In this document: positions 13,485 through 22,334 of the stretch, one piece after another | Layout of the letters: each line of letters opens with the position of its first letter | Numbering within the stretch: position 1 is the stretch's first letter | Assembly (NCBI GenBank): GCA_022846095.1 | Contig: AP025583.1 | Span: forward strand, 2,604,001 to 2,668,000 | Reading direction: 5' to 3' | From: Oscillospiraceae bacterium | GTDB lineage: Bacteria; Bacillota; Clostridia; Oscillospirales; Oscillospiraceae | DNA: 64,000 nt | Position numbers and translations under genes: made by a program | Notes under the pieces: generated by a model | Told to the model about the DNA's origin: nothing | The model's database searches: none | What the model saw: the letters and a program-made list of their open reading frames with translations, nothing else

Positions 13485-15841
13485 GCCTCGGTCTTTTTGG
13501 CGGCGGGCTTCTTGGCCGGCGCCTTCTTGGTGGTGGCGGCCTTCTTGGCCGCGGCGGTCTTTGTGGCCGCCGCCGTCTTTTTGGCGGCGGGCTTTTTCGC
13601 CGCGGGCTTCTTGGCCGCGGTTTTCTTGGCCGCGGGCTTTTTCGCCGCCGCCTTCTTCGGGGCGGGCTTCTCTTCGCCCTCCGCGGGGGCGGCGTTCTCC
13701 CCCTCGGCCGCGGGCTTCTTCCGGTAGCCCCGCTGGTCCTCGGGCAGGAAGTTGGGGCACTCGGGGTTGATGCAGAAGGGCTTCTTATACCCCCGGCCCG
13801 ACTTTTTGAACATGGTCTGCCCGCACTCGGGGCAGTTGTCCTTCACCGGCACGTCCCAGGTCATGAAGTCGCACTTCTTGGCCTCGTCCTTGTCGGTGTT
13901 GTGCTCGCAGCCGTAGTAGGCGTACCCCTTCTTGGAGGTCTTTTTCAGGATGCGGCCCCCGCACTTGGGGCACTTGCCCGGCATCTCCACCACGATGGGC
14001 TTGGTGAAGGTGCACTCCGGGTAGCCGGGGCAGGCCAGGAAGCGGCCGAAGCGGCCCGATTTGACCACCATCTGCCGCCCGCACAGGTCGCACACCTCGT
14101 CGGACAGCTCGTCGGGCACCTTGATGCGCTCGCCGTCCAAATCGGCCTCGGCCTGCTTGAGCTCCCCCTCGAAGCCGCCGTAGAACTGGCCCAGCAGCTT
14201 CTTCCAGTTGGTCTTGCCCTCCTCCACCTCGTCGAGCTGCTCCTCCATGTGGGCGGTGAAGGCGGTGTCCACGATGTCGGGGAATTTGTCCTTCATCAGG
14301 CCGTTGACCACCTCCCCCAGGGGGGTGGTGCGCAGGTACTTGCCCTCCTTGACCACGTACTCCCGGTCCATGATGGTGGAGATGGTGGGCGCGTAGGTGG
14401 ACGGGCGGCCGATCCCCTTCTCCTCCAGGGCTTTAATCAGGGTGGCCTCGCTGTACCGGGTGGGGGGCTGGGTGAAGTGCTGGTCGGGCTGCATGCCCTT
14501 CAGCTCCAAATCCTCCCCCTCCTTCAGATCGGGCAGGGGGGACTGCTGGGCCTCCTCGTCCTCGTCCTTGCCCTCCACGTACACGGCGGTGTAGCCGGAG
14601 AACTTGAGGGCGGAGTGGTTGGCGTGGAAGGTGTACCCCGCGCTGGTCACCTCGATGGCCACGCTGTCGTACACCGCGGGGGACATCTGGCAGGCCAGAA
14701 AACGGCTCCAGATCAGCTTGTAGAGCCGGTACTGCTCGCTGGTGAGGTCCTTTTTGATGCCCTCGGGGGTCAGGTTCACGTCGGAGGGCCGGATGGCCTC
14801 ATGGGCGTCCTGGGCCCCGGACTTGGTCTTGAAGCTGCGGGCCTTGCCGGGGTGGTAGTCCGCCCCGTAGCGGCCCAGGATGAACTGCCTGGCCGCGTCG
14901 GTGGCCTCCTCGGACAGGCGCAGGGAGTCGGTACGCATGTAGGTGATGAGGCCCACGGTGCCCTCCCCGGCGATGTCCACGCCCTCATAGAGCTGCTGGG
15001 CGATGGACATGGTGCGGCGGGGGGTCATGTTCAGCTTGCGGCTGGCCTCCTGCTGGAGGGTGGAGGTGGTGAAGGGGGGCGCGGGGTTGCGCAGCTTGTC
15101 CTGCCGCTTCACGCCCGTGACGGAGAAGGGGGCGTGCTCCACCGCCCGCATCACGGTTTTGACCTCGTCCTCGCTCTTGAGCTCCTGCTTCTTCTCCTGC
15201 CCGTGGAAGGCGGCCTTGAACTTGCCCAGGTTGGGCAGGACGCGCTCCAGCTCCACCTCCAGGGACCAGTACTCCTCGGGGGTAAAGGCGCGGATCTCCT
15301 CCTCCCGCTCGGCCACCAGGCGGGTGGCCACCGACTGCACCCGGCCCGCGGACAGGCCCCGGCGGATCTTTTTCCACAGCAGGGGGGAGATCTGGTAGCC
15401 CACGATGCGGTCCAGCACCCTTCGCGCCTGCTGGGCGTCCACCAGGTCCTGGTCGATGGCCCTGGGGGCGGCGATGGACTCGTTGACCACCTTCTTGGTG
15501 ATCTCGTTGAAGGTGACCCGGTAGGTCTTGTCGTCGGGGATGTTCAAAAGCTCCTTCAGGTGCCAGGAGATGGCCTCGCCCTCGCGGTCGGGGTCGGTGG
15601 CGAGAAAGACCTTGTCGCTCTTCTTCGCCGCCTTCATCAGCTCGTCGATGACCTCCTCCTTTCCCTTGATGGGCTGGTAGTTCACCTGGAAGTCCTGCTC
15701 CACGTCCACGCCCAGCTTGCTCTTGGGCAGGTCCCGCACGTGCCCCATGGACGCCTTTACCTGATAGCCCGGCCCAAGGTACTTGCCGATGGTCTTGGCC
15801 TTGGCCGGGGATTCTACAATGACTAGGTTCGATTTCGCCAC
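13481..15841 (-). CDS. topA: DNA topoisomerase I with lysine/alanine-rich tail
   Basis: This type IA topoisomerase relaxes negative supercoils. The 786-residue product starts MAKSNLVIVESPAKAKTIGK (Toprim domain, with DPDREGEAISWHL supplying the acidic metal triad). The active-site tyrosine is in GLITYMRTDS. Three C-terminal four-cysteine zinc fingers follow (CDLCGRQMV..., CPKCGGRIL..., CPECGQTMF...). The last about 60 residues are an unusual histone-H1-like tail of KKPAAKK/KKTAAKK repeats. Lysine-rich tails are known in actinobacterial TopA and increase processivity, so the same role is plausible here. The stop codon lies in a REP. The neighbours dprA and trmFO keep the Firmicute order. Confidence 0.98.
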   Translation of the reverse strand: MAKSNLVIVESPAKAKTIGKYLGPGYQVKASMGHVRDLPKSKLGVDVEQDFQVNYQPIKGKEEVIDELMKAAKKSDKVFLATDPDREGEAISWHLKELLNIPDDKTYRVTFNEITKKVVNESIAAPRAIDQDLVDAQQARRVLDRIVGYQISPLLWKKIRRGLSAGRVQSVATRLVAEREEEIRAFTPEEYWSLEVELERVLPNLGKFKAAFHGQEKKQELKSEDEVKTVMRAVEHAPFSVTGVKRQDKLRNPAPPFTTSTLQQEASRKLNMTPRRTMSIAQQLYEGVDIAGEGTVGLITYMRTDSLRLSEEATDAARQFILGRYGADYHPGKARSFKTKSGAQDAHEAIRPSDVNLTPEGIKKDLTSEQYRLYKLIWSRFLACQMSPAVYDSVAIEVTSAGYTFHANHSALKFSGYTAVYVEGKDEDEEAQQSPLPDLKEGEDLELKGMQPDQHFTQPPTRYSEATLIKALEEKGIGRPSTYAPTISTIMDREYVVKEGKYLRTTPLGEVVNGLMKDKFPDIVDTAFTAHMEEQLDEVEEGKTNWKKLLGQFYGGFEGELKQAEADLDGERIKVPDELSDEVCDLCGRQMVVKSGRFGRFLACPGYPECTFTKPIVVEMPGKCPKCGGRILKKTSKKGYAYYGCEHNTDKDEAKKCDFMTWDVPVKDNCPECGQTMFKKSGRGYKKPFCINPECPNFLPEDQRGYRKKPAAEGENAAPAEGEEKPAPKKAAAKKPAAKKTAAKKPAAKKPAAKKTAAATKTAAAKKAATTKKAPAKKPAAKKTEA

Positions 15842-15892
15842 AATTTCGCTCCTCCAATGGTTTTATATCGTGTAACAGCGCTGTCCGCTGCG

Positions 15893-17113
15893 TCATTCCT
15901 TAATGAGTACGGCCGCGGTAAACCGCTTGCCGGGGCCCTCGTCCACCCAGCCCCGCACCTGGAGCATGGTGAGCGCCGAGAGCACCCGCCGGACCGGGAT
16001 CTGGGTGCGCTCCACCAGCGCGTCGGCGTGCATGGAGGCCTCCCCCAGGGCGAGCAGGATCTCCCGCTCGTCGTCGGTCATTTCCCCAGCGTAATCTTTC
16101 AGGGTAATATATGCCCTTTTCGGGGTCTTGTCAACCGTTTCTTCCCGTTTTTCCTCCGCAGGGGCGGGGACGGGGGGCTCGGAGAGCCGCTGGCGCGTCT
16201 CCTCCTCGGTGAGGGGATCGGGCCGGGTGAGGCGGCCGGGGTACACGTCCTCGTACTCGCACAGCACGTCCGCCGCGCCCAAAACCAGCTTGGCCTCCCC
16301 CCGCTGGATCAGCCGGTTGGTGCCCAGGCTCATGGGCGCCCCCACGGGGCCGGGGAAGGCGAACACGTCCCGGTTCTGCTCCAGGGCCAGCCGGGCGGTG
16401 ACCAGGGTGCCGCTGCGCTCGGCGGCCTCCACCGCCACCACCCCCAGGCTCAGGCCGCTGAGGATGCGGTTGCGGATTGGGAAATGCCAGCCCTCGGCGG
16501 GGGTGCCGGGGGGATACTCGGTAATCAGGGCGCCTGCGGCGGCCACGTCCTCGTAGAGCCAGCGGTTCTCCCTGGGGTACACCACGTCGGCGCCGCAGCC
16601 CAGCACCGACAGAACCGGCCCGCCGCCCCGGAGGGCCCCCCGCAGGGCCGCCGCGTCGATGCCCTGGGCGATGCCGGAGACCACCAGGGCCCCCCGCCGC
16701 GCCAGCTCCAGGCCCAGCCTGCCCGCCAGCTCCACCCCGTAGGGGGAGGGGCGGCGGGAGCCCACCACGCCGACGCTCACCAGCTCGTCCACCGCCAGCT
16801 CCCTGCCCCGGGCGTAGAGCACGCAGGGCGGATCGTCGATCTGGGCCAGCCGCTCGGGGTAGGCCGCGTCCCGCAGGGTGAATACCCGCAGGCCCAGCCG
16901 GTCGCAGTCGGCCAGGATGCGCTCGGCCCCCTCCAGGGACTTGTCCAGCAGCCCGGCCAGGCGCTGGCCGCTCAGCCCCGCCAGCCCATACTCCGCCGGG
17001 TCGGCGAAAAAGGCCGCCTCGGGGGAGCCGAAGTGCTCCAGCAGCCGGAAGGAATCCCGGTTTTGAAGGCCCGGCCGGGTGGTCAGCCACAGCCAGTATT
17101 TTAAGGAGGCCAT
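15893..17113 (-). CDS. dprA: DNA processing protein DprA
   Basis: DprA (Smf) loads RecA on incoming single-stranded DNA in natural transformation. The 406-residue product has an N-terminal helix-hairpin-like region, the Rossmann-type DprA core with VGSRRPSPYGVELAGRLG, VVSGIAQGIDAAAL, VLGCGADVVYP and FPIRNRILSGLS, and a C-terminal winged helix (residues about 340-406). The start is taken at 17113 (MASLKYWLWL) because an AAGGGG precedes it; the in-frame ATG at 17158 lies inside a MITE-like repeat. It leads the dprA-topA-trmFO unit. Confidence 0.96.
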   Translation of the reverse strand: MASLKYWLWLTTRPGLQNRDSFRLLEHFGSPEAAFFADPAEYGLAGLSGQRLAGLLDKSLEGAERILADCDRLGLRVFTLRDAAYPERLAQIDDPPCVLYARGRELAVDELVSVGVVGSRRPSPYGVELAGRLGLELARRGALVVSGIAQGIDAAALRGALRGGGPVLSVLGCGADVVYPRENRWLYEDVAAAGALITEYPPGTPAEGWHFPIRNRILSGLSLGVVAVEAAERSGTLVTARLALEQNRDVFAFPGPVGAPMSLGTNRLIQRGEAKLVLGAADVLCEYEDVYPGRLTRPDPLTEEETRQRLSEPPVPAPAEEKREETVDKTPKRAYITLKDYAGEMTDDEREILLALGEASMHADALVERTQIPVRRVLSALTMLQVRGWVDEGPGKRFTAAVLIKE

Positions 17114-17134
17114 CCCGCGCACCCCTTCCACATG

Positions 17135-17215
17135 AATGGATAATGGATAATTGAGCATTGATAACGGGCGCTTTGTTCCCGCCGCAGCGTAATGATCAAT
17201 TATCCATTATCAATT
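17135..17215. repeat. AT-rich MITE-like inverted repeat (copy 1)
   Basis: The ends are imperfect inverted repeats of AATGGATAATTGA flanking a GC-rich core. Similar elements lie at 32954-33058 and 49974-50038. The right end (17206-17225, ATTATCAATTGCCCTTATAC) is identical over 20 bases to 50029-50048 and contains the stop codon of the adjacent methyltransferase. Confidence 0.8.
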
Positions 17216-17977
17216 GCCCTTATACATCTCCCATAAAACGATGGAGGCCGCCACGGCGGCGTTGAGGGACTCGCAGCGCCCGGTCATGGGGATCTTCACC
17301 GTCTGTTCGCACAGCTCCAGCGCCTGGGCGGACACGCCCCGCCCCTCGCTGCCGATAATCACGGCGGCGGAGCGCAGGGGGAGCTGCCGCACGTCGGCGG
17401 TGTCCTCCCGCAGGGCGGTGGCGTAGAGGGGGATTTGCGCCGCCCCCAGGGCGCGGGCCAGCCCCTCCAGCTCCCCCTCCCACACGTTCAGGCGGAAGCA
17501 GGCCCCCATGGTGGCGCGCACCGTCTTGGGGGAGAAGGGGTCGGCGCAGTGGTTGACCAGGAACAGGGCGTCCGCCCCGAAGGCGTCGGCGGTGCGCCAG
17601 ATTGTGCCCACGTTGCCCGGGTCCTGGAGGCCGTCCAGCACCAGGTAGCGGCCGGGGCGGATCGCCCGGGGCACGGCGGTGTCCGGCATGGCGCACACCG
17701 CCAGCACTCCCTGGGGGGTGTCCAGGGTGGAGCAGGTTTTCATAAGCCCCTCGGGCACAATGTGGCAGGCCACCCCGGCGGGCAGCTCATAGGGCAGGCG
17801 CGCCCCCTCGGCCACGAGCACCGTCTCCACCCGCGCGCCCCACTTCACCGCCTCCCCCAGCAGCTTCACGCCCTCACAGAGGAAGGCGCCCTCGCTGCGG
17901 CGGAAGCCCCGGTCGGCGCCCAGCCTGCGCACCCGGGCGATCAGGGGGTTGCGGCGGCTGGTGATGTCCCCGCTCAT
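17210..17977 (-). CDS. SpoU-family (TrmH/RlmB-like) RNA 2'-O-methyltransferase
   Basis: This 255-residue enzyme of the SPOUT class methylates a ribose in rRNA or tRNA. The N-terminal substrate-binding part (FLCEGVKLLGEAVKWG) is followed by the knotted SPOUT domain with the three motifs LDGLQDPGNVGTIWRTADAFG, IIGSEGRGVS and IPMTGRCESLNAAVAASIVL. It overlaps the upstream ktrA stop by four bases (ATGA), so the two are coupled. The C-terminus YKGN and stop codon come from a sequence shared exactly with the end of galE, in a MITE-like repeat. The precise target nucleotide is unknown. Confidence 0.93.
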   Translation of the reverse strand: MSGDITSRRNPLIARVRRLGADRGFRRSEGAFLCEGVKLLGEAVKWGARVETVLVAEGARLPYELPAGVACHIVPEGLMKTCSTLDTPQGVLAVCAMPDTAVPRAIRPGRYLVLDGLQDPGNVGTIWRTADAFGADALFLVNHCADPFSPKTVRATMGACFRLNVWEGELEGLARALGAAQIPLYATALREDTADVRQLPLRSAAVIIGSEGRGVSAQALELCEQTVKIPMTGRCESLNAAVAASIVLWEMYKGN

Positions 17978-18624
17978 TTCAGGTTCTGGAGGCGGTTCAC
18001 GTCCTCCGTCCGCCCCAGGGTGACCAGCTCGTCGCCCGGCTCCACCACGTACTCGCCGCCGGGGGCCGCGTTGATACCCGCCTTGTTGCGCACGGCGATG
18101 ATGTTCACCCCGTGGGCCGCCCGCACGTCCAGCTCCTTGATGGTCTTGTGCTGCCAGCTCTTGGGGGCGGTGAGCTCCACGATGCCGTAGTCGTCGGACA
18201 GCTCGATGAAGTTGAGGATGTTGGAGCAGGAGAGCCCCTGGGCCAGCTTCACGCCCATCTCGTGCTCGGGGAATACCACCCGGTCGGCCCCGATCTTCTC
18301 CAGCACCTTGCGGTGCACGTGGCTCTGGGCCTTGCAGATCACCTGCTTGACCCCCAGCTCCTTGAGGTTCAGGGTAATGAGGGCGGAGTTGCCCACGTCG
18401 TCCCCCACCGCCACGATGGCGCAGTCGTAATTGCGCACGCCCAGCGCCCGCAGCACGGCGGGGTCCCGGGCGTCGCCGGTAACGGCGTGGGTGACCAGGT
18501 CGGCCACCTTCTGCACGTTCTCCTCCGAGCCGTCCACCGCCAGCACCTCGTGCCCCAGGCTGCACAGCTCCGTGGCCACGGCCGTGCCGAAGCGGCCCAG
18601 GCCGATGATAACAAATGTCTTCAT
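17974..18624 (-). CDS. ktrA: KtrA-type potassium uptake regulatory subunit (RCK protein)
   Basis: This 216-residue cytoplasmic RCK protein gates the KtrB/TrkH potassium channel-like subunit. The RCK_N Rossmann motif is FVIIGLGRFGTAVATELCSLG with the acidic end of strand two (VLAVDGSEENV). The C-terminal RCK_C domain, where KtrA homologues bind c-di-AMP, spans residues about 135-216 (ELDVRAAHGVNIIAVRN ... VVEPGDELVTLG). A single RCK unit rather than a tandem one favours the Ktr over the Trk type. It lies 13 bases after ktrB. Confidence 0.94.
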   Translation of the reverse strand: MKTFVIIGLGRFGTAVATELCSLGHEVLAVDGSEENVQKVADLVTHAVTGDARDPAVLRALGVRNYDCAIVAVGDDVGNSALITLNLKELGVKQVICKAQSHVHRKVLEKIGADRVVFPEHEMGVKLAQGLSCSNILNFIELSDDYGIVELTAPKSWQHKTIKELDVRAAHGVNIIAVRNKAGINAAPGGEYVVEPGDELVTLGRTEDVNRLQNLK

Positions 18625-18637
18625 AGTTACGCCTCTT

Positions 18638-20020
18638 TTATCCGATCATAATATCCACGTTGGGGTACTGGATTTTGGACACGCCCCGGTTCCGGGCCAT
18701 AAAGGCCACCGACACCGAGAACACCCCCACCCGGCCCAGGTACATCATGCACATGAGGATGACGTGGGAGAAGGCGGACAGCTCCGGCGTGATACCGGCG
18801 GAGACCCCCACCGTGCCCAGGGCGGAGGCCGTCTCAAAGGCGGCGGAGAGGTAGGGCACCCCGTCCACCAGCGAGATGGTCATGGAGCCCACCAGGAACA
18901 GGAAGAGCAGGATCAGCGCCAGCGTCATGGCGTTGAGCACCCGGCGCATGGATATGGCCCGGCCCCGGAAGGTGACCTGCTCCCGCCCGGCCAGCCCCGC
19001 CCGCAGGCCCAGCAGCAGCACCGCGGCGGTGACCGTCTTCAGGCCGCCGGCGGTGGACCCGCTGGAGCCGCCTATGAGCATCAGCACGCAGGAGAAGGCC
19101 AGCGAGCTCTCCCGCAGCCCGCCCTGGTCAAAGGAGGCGAAGCCCGCGGTGCGCAGCGTGACCGACTGGAACAGGGCGTTGAGCAGCTTTTGCCAGAAGG
19201 GCATTTCCCCCAGGGTGGCGGGGTTGGCGTACTCCGCGAAGAAAAAGAAGGCCGCGCCCCCCAGCAGCAGGGAGCCCGTGAGCACCAGCACCATTTTACT
19301 GTAGAGGGACAGCCGCTTCCAGCTCCGGGCGCGCACCAGATCCTCCCACACGAAAAAGCCCAGGCCGCCCACCACGATCAGGCACATCAGGACCCCCAGC
19401 ACGTAGGGGTCGGCGTTGTAGCCCTCCACGTTGGTAAAGGCCCCGAATTTCCCGCCCATCAGGTCGAAGCCCGCGTTGCAGAAGGCGGAGATGGCGTGGA
19501 AAATCCCCCGCCAGATCCCCCCGGCCCAGCCGAACTGGGGGATGAAGCGGATGCTGAGCAGCACCGCCCCCGCGCCCTCCAGCGCGAAGGTGCCGATAAG
19601 GGCGTGGCGCACCACCCGCACCACCCCGTCCATGTCGTTGAGGTTGAGGGTGGAGACCATGATCAGCCGCTCCGACAGGCCGATGCGCCGGTGCAGCACG
19701 AAGGAGAAGATGGTGATCACCGTCATAAAGCCCAGGCCGCCCAGCTGGATCAGCACGATGATCACCAGCTGCCCGAAGAAGCTCCAGTGCAGCCAGGTGT
19801 CCAGCGGGATGAGCCCGGTCACGCAGGTGGCCGAGGTGGCGGTGAAGAGGCTGTCGAGGAAATTTGTGGCCTGAGCGTCCCGGGCGGAGATGGGCAGGGC
19901 CAGCAGCAGGCCGCCCACCAGGATGATGACCCCGAAGGAGGCCGCCACGATCCGGGTGGGGTTGAGCCCCCGGCGGCGCAGAATGCGCCCGCGGAACCAG
20001 CATGCGATTCGATTCAACAA
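18638..20020 (-). CDS. ktrB: KtrB/TrkH-family potassium (or sodium-potassium) uptake membrane subunit
   Basis: This is a 460-residue polytopic protein with the four pore repeats of the TrkH/KtrB family. Selectivity-filter loops are seen around TSATCVTGLIPLDT, ISAFCNAGFDLMG, TLRTAGFASFDQ and ETASALGTVGVSAG. It forms the K+-conducting subunit with KtrA. The likely start is TTG at 20020. The nearest strong Shine-Dalgarno (GGAGG, 20037-20033) is 12 bases away, longer than optimal, so initiation may be weak or depend on events in the leader. The leader has a strong promoter, a 36-codon ORF and an intrinsic terminator. Confidence 0.92.
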   Translation of the reverse strand: MLNRIACWFRGRILRRRGLNPTRIVAASFGVIILVGGLLLALPISARDAQATNFLDSLFTATSATCVTGLIPLDTWLHWSFFGQLVIIVLIQLGGLGFMTVITIFSFVLHRRIGLSERLIMVSTLNLNDMDGVVRVVRHALIGTFALEGAGAVLLSIRFIPQFGWAGGIWRGIFHAISAFCNAGFDLMGGKFGAFTNVEGYNADPYVLGVLMCLIVVGGLGFFVWEDLVRARSWKRLSLYSKMVLVLTGSLLLGGAAFFFFAEYANPATLGEMPFWQKLLNALFQSVTLRTAGFASFDQGGLRESSLAFSCVLMLIGGSSGSTAGGLKTVTAAVLLLGLRAGLAGREQVTFRGRAISMRRVLNAMTLALILLFLFLVGSMTISLVDGVPYLSAAFETASALGTVGVSAGITPELSAFSHVILMCMMYLGRVGVFSVSVAFMARNRGVSKIQYPNVDIMIG

Positions 20021-20044
20021 GACGTGATAACGCCTCCAGTGATG

Positions 20045-20155
20045 TTACTTGGACGCAGAAAAGCATACCGGAGGAAGGCCCCTCCGGTATGCCGTGTGTG
20101 CCGTGTCCTTCATGGCCCGGGGGAACCCGGCGTTTGATTCCGCGCTGTGCTTCAT
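20045..20155 (-). CDS. 36-residue leader ORF upstream of ktrB
   Basis: A minus-strand ORF starts with ATG at 20155 behind GGAGGA with six bases spacing, an excellent ribosome binding site, and ends with TAA at 20045. The peptide starts MKHSAESNAGFPRAM, has no membrane segment and is basic. Its second half is encoded across an intrinsic terminator hairpin (20063-20092), so ribosome progress would prevent hairpin formation. This is the arrangement of a translational leader peptide or attenuator for ktrBA. I do not recognise the peptide. Confidence 0.5.
   Translation of the reverse strand: MKHSAESNAGFPRAMKDTAHTAYRRGLPPVCFSASK
20059..20092 (-). terminator. Attenuator-like terminator in the ktrB leader
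   Basis: A perfect 12-bp stem (GCATACCGGAGG, loop of six bases) is followed on the minus strand by TTTT. It sits between the promoter at 20218-20246 and ktrB, so it must be bypassed for ktrB transcription. Upstream in the same leader, GGCCC-GGA-CGGGGGA (about 20178-20164) can pair with TCCCCCGGGCC (about 20121-20111), a possible alternative fold. Confidence 0.75.
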
Positions 20156-20217
20156 ACTCCGTCCTCCCCCGTCCGGGCCCACCCGCGTTTCGGGTGTAAT
20201 CATTTGGAAATGAGTAT

Positions 20218-20246
20218 ATCATACGACGCCGCGCAATTCAAGTCAA
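20218..20246 (-). promoter_or_regulatory. ktrB promoter
   Basis: Minus-strand TTGACT (20246-20241) and TATGAT (20223-20218) have a 17-base spacer. Transcription would start near 20211, giving a leader of about 190 bases before ktrB. Confidence 0.75.
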
Positions 20247-20288
20247 CGATTTTTGTGCGTCCTTTTCTGATAATTGTTACCAAATAGT

Positions 20289-20711
20289 CTATTTGTTGAT
20301 GAACACCAGGCCGATCAGGCAGATCACGATGCCGACCACCTTGTTCCAGGTAATCGCCTCGCGGTAGAGAAGGTAGCCCACCGCAATCAGGGCCACCGCG
20401 AGGAAGGCGCTCTGCACGATGGACGCCGTGCTCACCGTCCAGCCCGCCTTGTAGGCGTAGATAAAGCCCACCTCAAGCCCCACGATCGCGAGCCCCAGGA
20501 CGAAGGGCGCCCAGTTTACGCGGCTGTACTCCCTGAGCAGATTCCCGCCCCGGTTCAGGAGCAGGTAGAGCGCCAGGGAAAACACCGCGCCCACGGCGTA
20601 GGTGATGGTCAGGGAGGCCAGGGGATTCATGGTATCGGGCACCGATTTCGCACAGACCTGATAGACGGTGTTCGCCAGAACGACAAGGGCAATCGGCCAA
20701 ATATAGTTCAT
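20289..20711 (-). CDS. EamA/SMR-like small drug-metabolite transporter
   Basis: This 140-residue membrane protein has about five hydrophobic segments and the EamA-type C-terminal end (AVALIAVGYLLYREAITWNKVVGIVICLIGLVFINK). The length is half that of a ten-helix EamA transporter, so it probably works as a dimer like SMR exporters. The ATG at 20711 has AGGAGG upstream; an in-frame start at 20729 is less well placed. No neighbour points to a substrate. It follows the lysS terminator. Confidence 0.8.
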   Translation of the reverse strand: MNYIWPIALVVLANTVYQVCAKSVPDTMNPLASLTITYAVGAVFSLALYLLLNRGGNLLREYSRVNWAPFVLGLAIVGLEVGFIYAYKAGWTVSTASIVQSAFLAVALIAVGYLLYREAITWNKVVGIVICLIGLVFINK

Positions 20712-20734
20712 GCTGATTCCTCCTAACACAAAAG

Positions 20735-20764
20735 ACCGGCAGTCAGGCTAGCCTGACTGCCGGT
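20735..20764 (-). terminator. lysS terminator
   Basis: A perfect 30-bp palindrome (ACCGGCAGTCAGGCT and its complement) followed by CTTTTGTGTT on the minus strand lies after lysS and before the EamA-like gene. Confidence 0.9.
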
Positions 20765-20800
20765 AGGTGCTCACCCGTAACGAAATGAAGTTACAATCGC

Positions 20801-22300
20801 TCAGTCCAGGGGCTTCATCGTGGGGAAGAGGATGACGTCCCGGATGGAGTCGCTGCCCGTGAGCATCATGACCGCCCGGTCGATGCCGATGCCCATGCCG
20901 CCGGTGGGGGGCAGGCCGTACTCCAGGGCGGTGATGAAGTCCTCGTCCATCATGCCTGCCTCGTCGTCGCCCGCCTCGCGCAGGGCGATTTCGTGCTCGA
21001 AGCGGCCCCGCTGGTCGATGGGGTCGTTGAGCTCGGAGAAGGCGTTGGCGAACTCGCAGTGGTTGATGAACAGCTCGAAGCGCTCGGTGAGCCGGGGATC
21101 GGCGGGGGAGCGCTTGGTGAGCGGGGAGACCTCCACGGGGTACATGGTGATAAACGTGGGCTGCACCAGGCGCTCTTCCACGCGCTGGTCAAATGCCTCG
21201 TACAGCGCGCGGCCCCAGGTCTGCTCCACGCCGTCCATGTCCACGCCCTTGGCCTTCACGGCGGCCACGGCCTCCGCGTCGCCGGAGATGGCGTTAAAGT
21301 CCACGCCCACGTACTCCTTCACCGCGTCGATCATGCTCAGGCGCTTCCAGCCGGGGGTCAGGTCGATGTCCGCCCCCAGCCACTGCACCTGGTAGGTGCC
21401 CAGGATGTCCTTGGCGGCGGTGGAGAGCACGCCCTCGGCGATGTCCATCATGTCGTGGAAGTCGGCGTAGGCCTGGTAGAGCTCGATGCTGGTGAACTCC
21501 GGGTTGTGCTTGGGGTCCATACCCTCGTTGCGGAAGATGCGGCCGATCTCGTACACCCGCTCGAAGCCGCCCACCACCAGGCGCTTGAGGTGCAGCTCGG
21601 TGGCGATGCGCATATACATGTCGATGTCCAGGGTGTTGTGGTGGGTGACGAAGGGCCGGGCGGTGGCGCCGCCGGAGATGGTGTTGAGCACGGGGGTCTC
21701 CACCTCCAGGTAGTCCATCCTGTCCAGGTAGGCCCGCACGTGCTTGATGAAGGCGGTGCGGATCTCAAACGCGCGGCGCACGTCCTCGTTCATAATGAGA
21801 TCCACGTAGCGCTGGCGGTAGCGGGTCTCCTTGTCGGTGAGGCCGTGGAACTTCTCGGGCAGGGGCAGCAGGGACTTGGAGAGCAGCTTCACCGTGTTGG
21901 CCTTGACCGAGATCTCACCCCGCTTGGTCTTGAATACCTCGCCCTCGACGCCCACAATGTCGCCGATGTCCAGCTTCTTGAACTTGCCGAAGTCCTCCTC
22001 GCCCAGCTCGTCGATGCGCACGTAGAGCTGCACGCGGCCCTTGCCGTCCTGCAGGTCGCAGAACACGGCCTTGCCCATGCCCCGCTTGGACATGAGGCGG
22101 CCGGCCACGGAGACGGTCTTGCCCTCCATGGCCTCGAACCCGGCCTTGATCTCCGTCGAGTGGGCGCTCACCTCGAACCTGGTGATGTGGAAGGGGTCCT
22201 CCCCGGCGGCCTGCAGGGCCTTCAGCTTGTCGCGGCGGATCTGCAAAAGCTCGGAAAGGGACTGCTCCTCCTGCTGGGGGACGTTCTTCTCTTCAGACAT
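20801..22300 (-). CDS. lysS: Lysyl-tRNA synthetase (class II)
   Basis: This 499-residue enzyme charges tRNA-Lys. It has an N-terminal OB fold for anticodon binding (residues about 60-165, [23 protein letters not shown]) and the class II catalytic domain with motif 1 ([22 protein letters not shown]), motif 2 ([26 protein letters not shown]) and motif 3 ([21 protein letters not shown]). ATG at 22300 is preferred over 22309 because AAGGATGG then has normal spacing. It follows greA, a common Firmicute pair. Confidence 0.98.
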   Translation of the reverse strand: MSEEKNVPQQEEQSLSELLQIRRDKLKALQAAGEDPFHITRFEVSAHSTEIKAGFEAMEGKTVSVAGRLMSKRGMGKAVFCDLQDGKGRVQLYVRIDELGEEDFGKFKKLDIGDIVGVEGEVFKTKRGEISVKANTVKLLSKSLLPLPEKFHGLTDKETRYRQRYVDLIMNEDVRRAFEIRTAFIKHVRAYLDRMDYLEVETPVLNTISGGATARPFVTHHNTLDIDMYMRIATELHLKRLVVGGFERVYEIGRIFRNEGMDPKHNPEFTSIELYQAYADFHDMMDIAEGVLSTAAKDILGTYQVQWLGADIDLTPGWKRLSMIDAVKEYVGVDFNAISGDAEAVAAVKAKGVDMDGVEQTWGRALYEAFDQRVEERLVQPTFITMYPVEVSPLTKRSPADPRLTERFELFINHCEFANAFSELNDPIDQRGRFEHEIALREAGDDEAGMMDEDFITALEYGLPPTGGMGIGIDRAVMMLTGSDSIRDVILFPTMKPLD

Positions 22301-22334
22301 ACTTACCATCCTTTATCTTTGGCCGGACCGCCTT

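Noticed and set aside
11810-15826. A 1338-codon plus-strand open frame
   Set aside because: It is antisense to trmFO and topA. Its composition is low-complexity Leu/Gly/His-rich and its long open frame follows from GC bias at third codon positions of the real genes.
20059-20211. ydaO (c-di-AMP) riboswitch upstream of ktrB
   Set aside because: The context fits, but the conserved blocks I remember for that class (such as GGGGTGAATC and the CCCGAC pairing) are not found in the leader.
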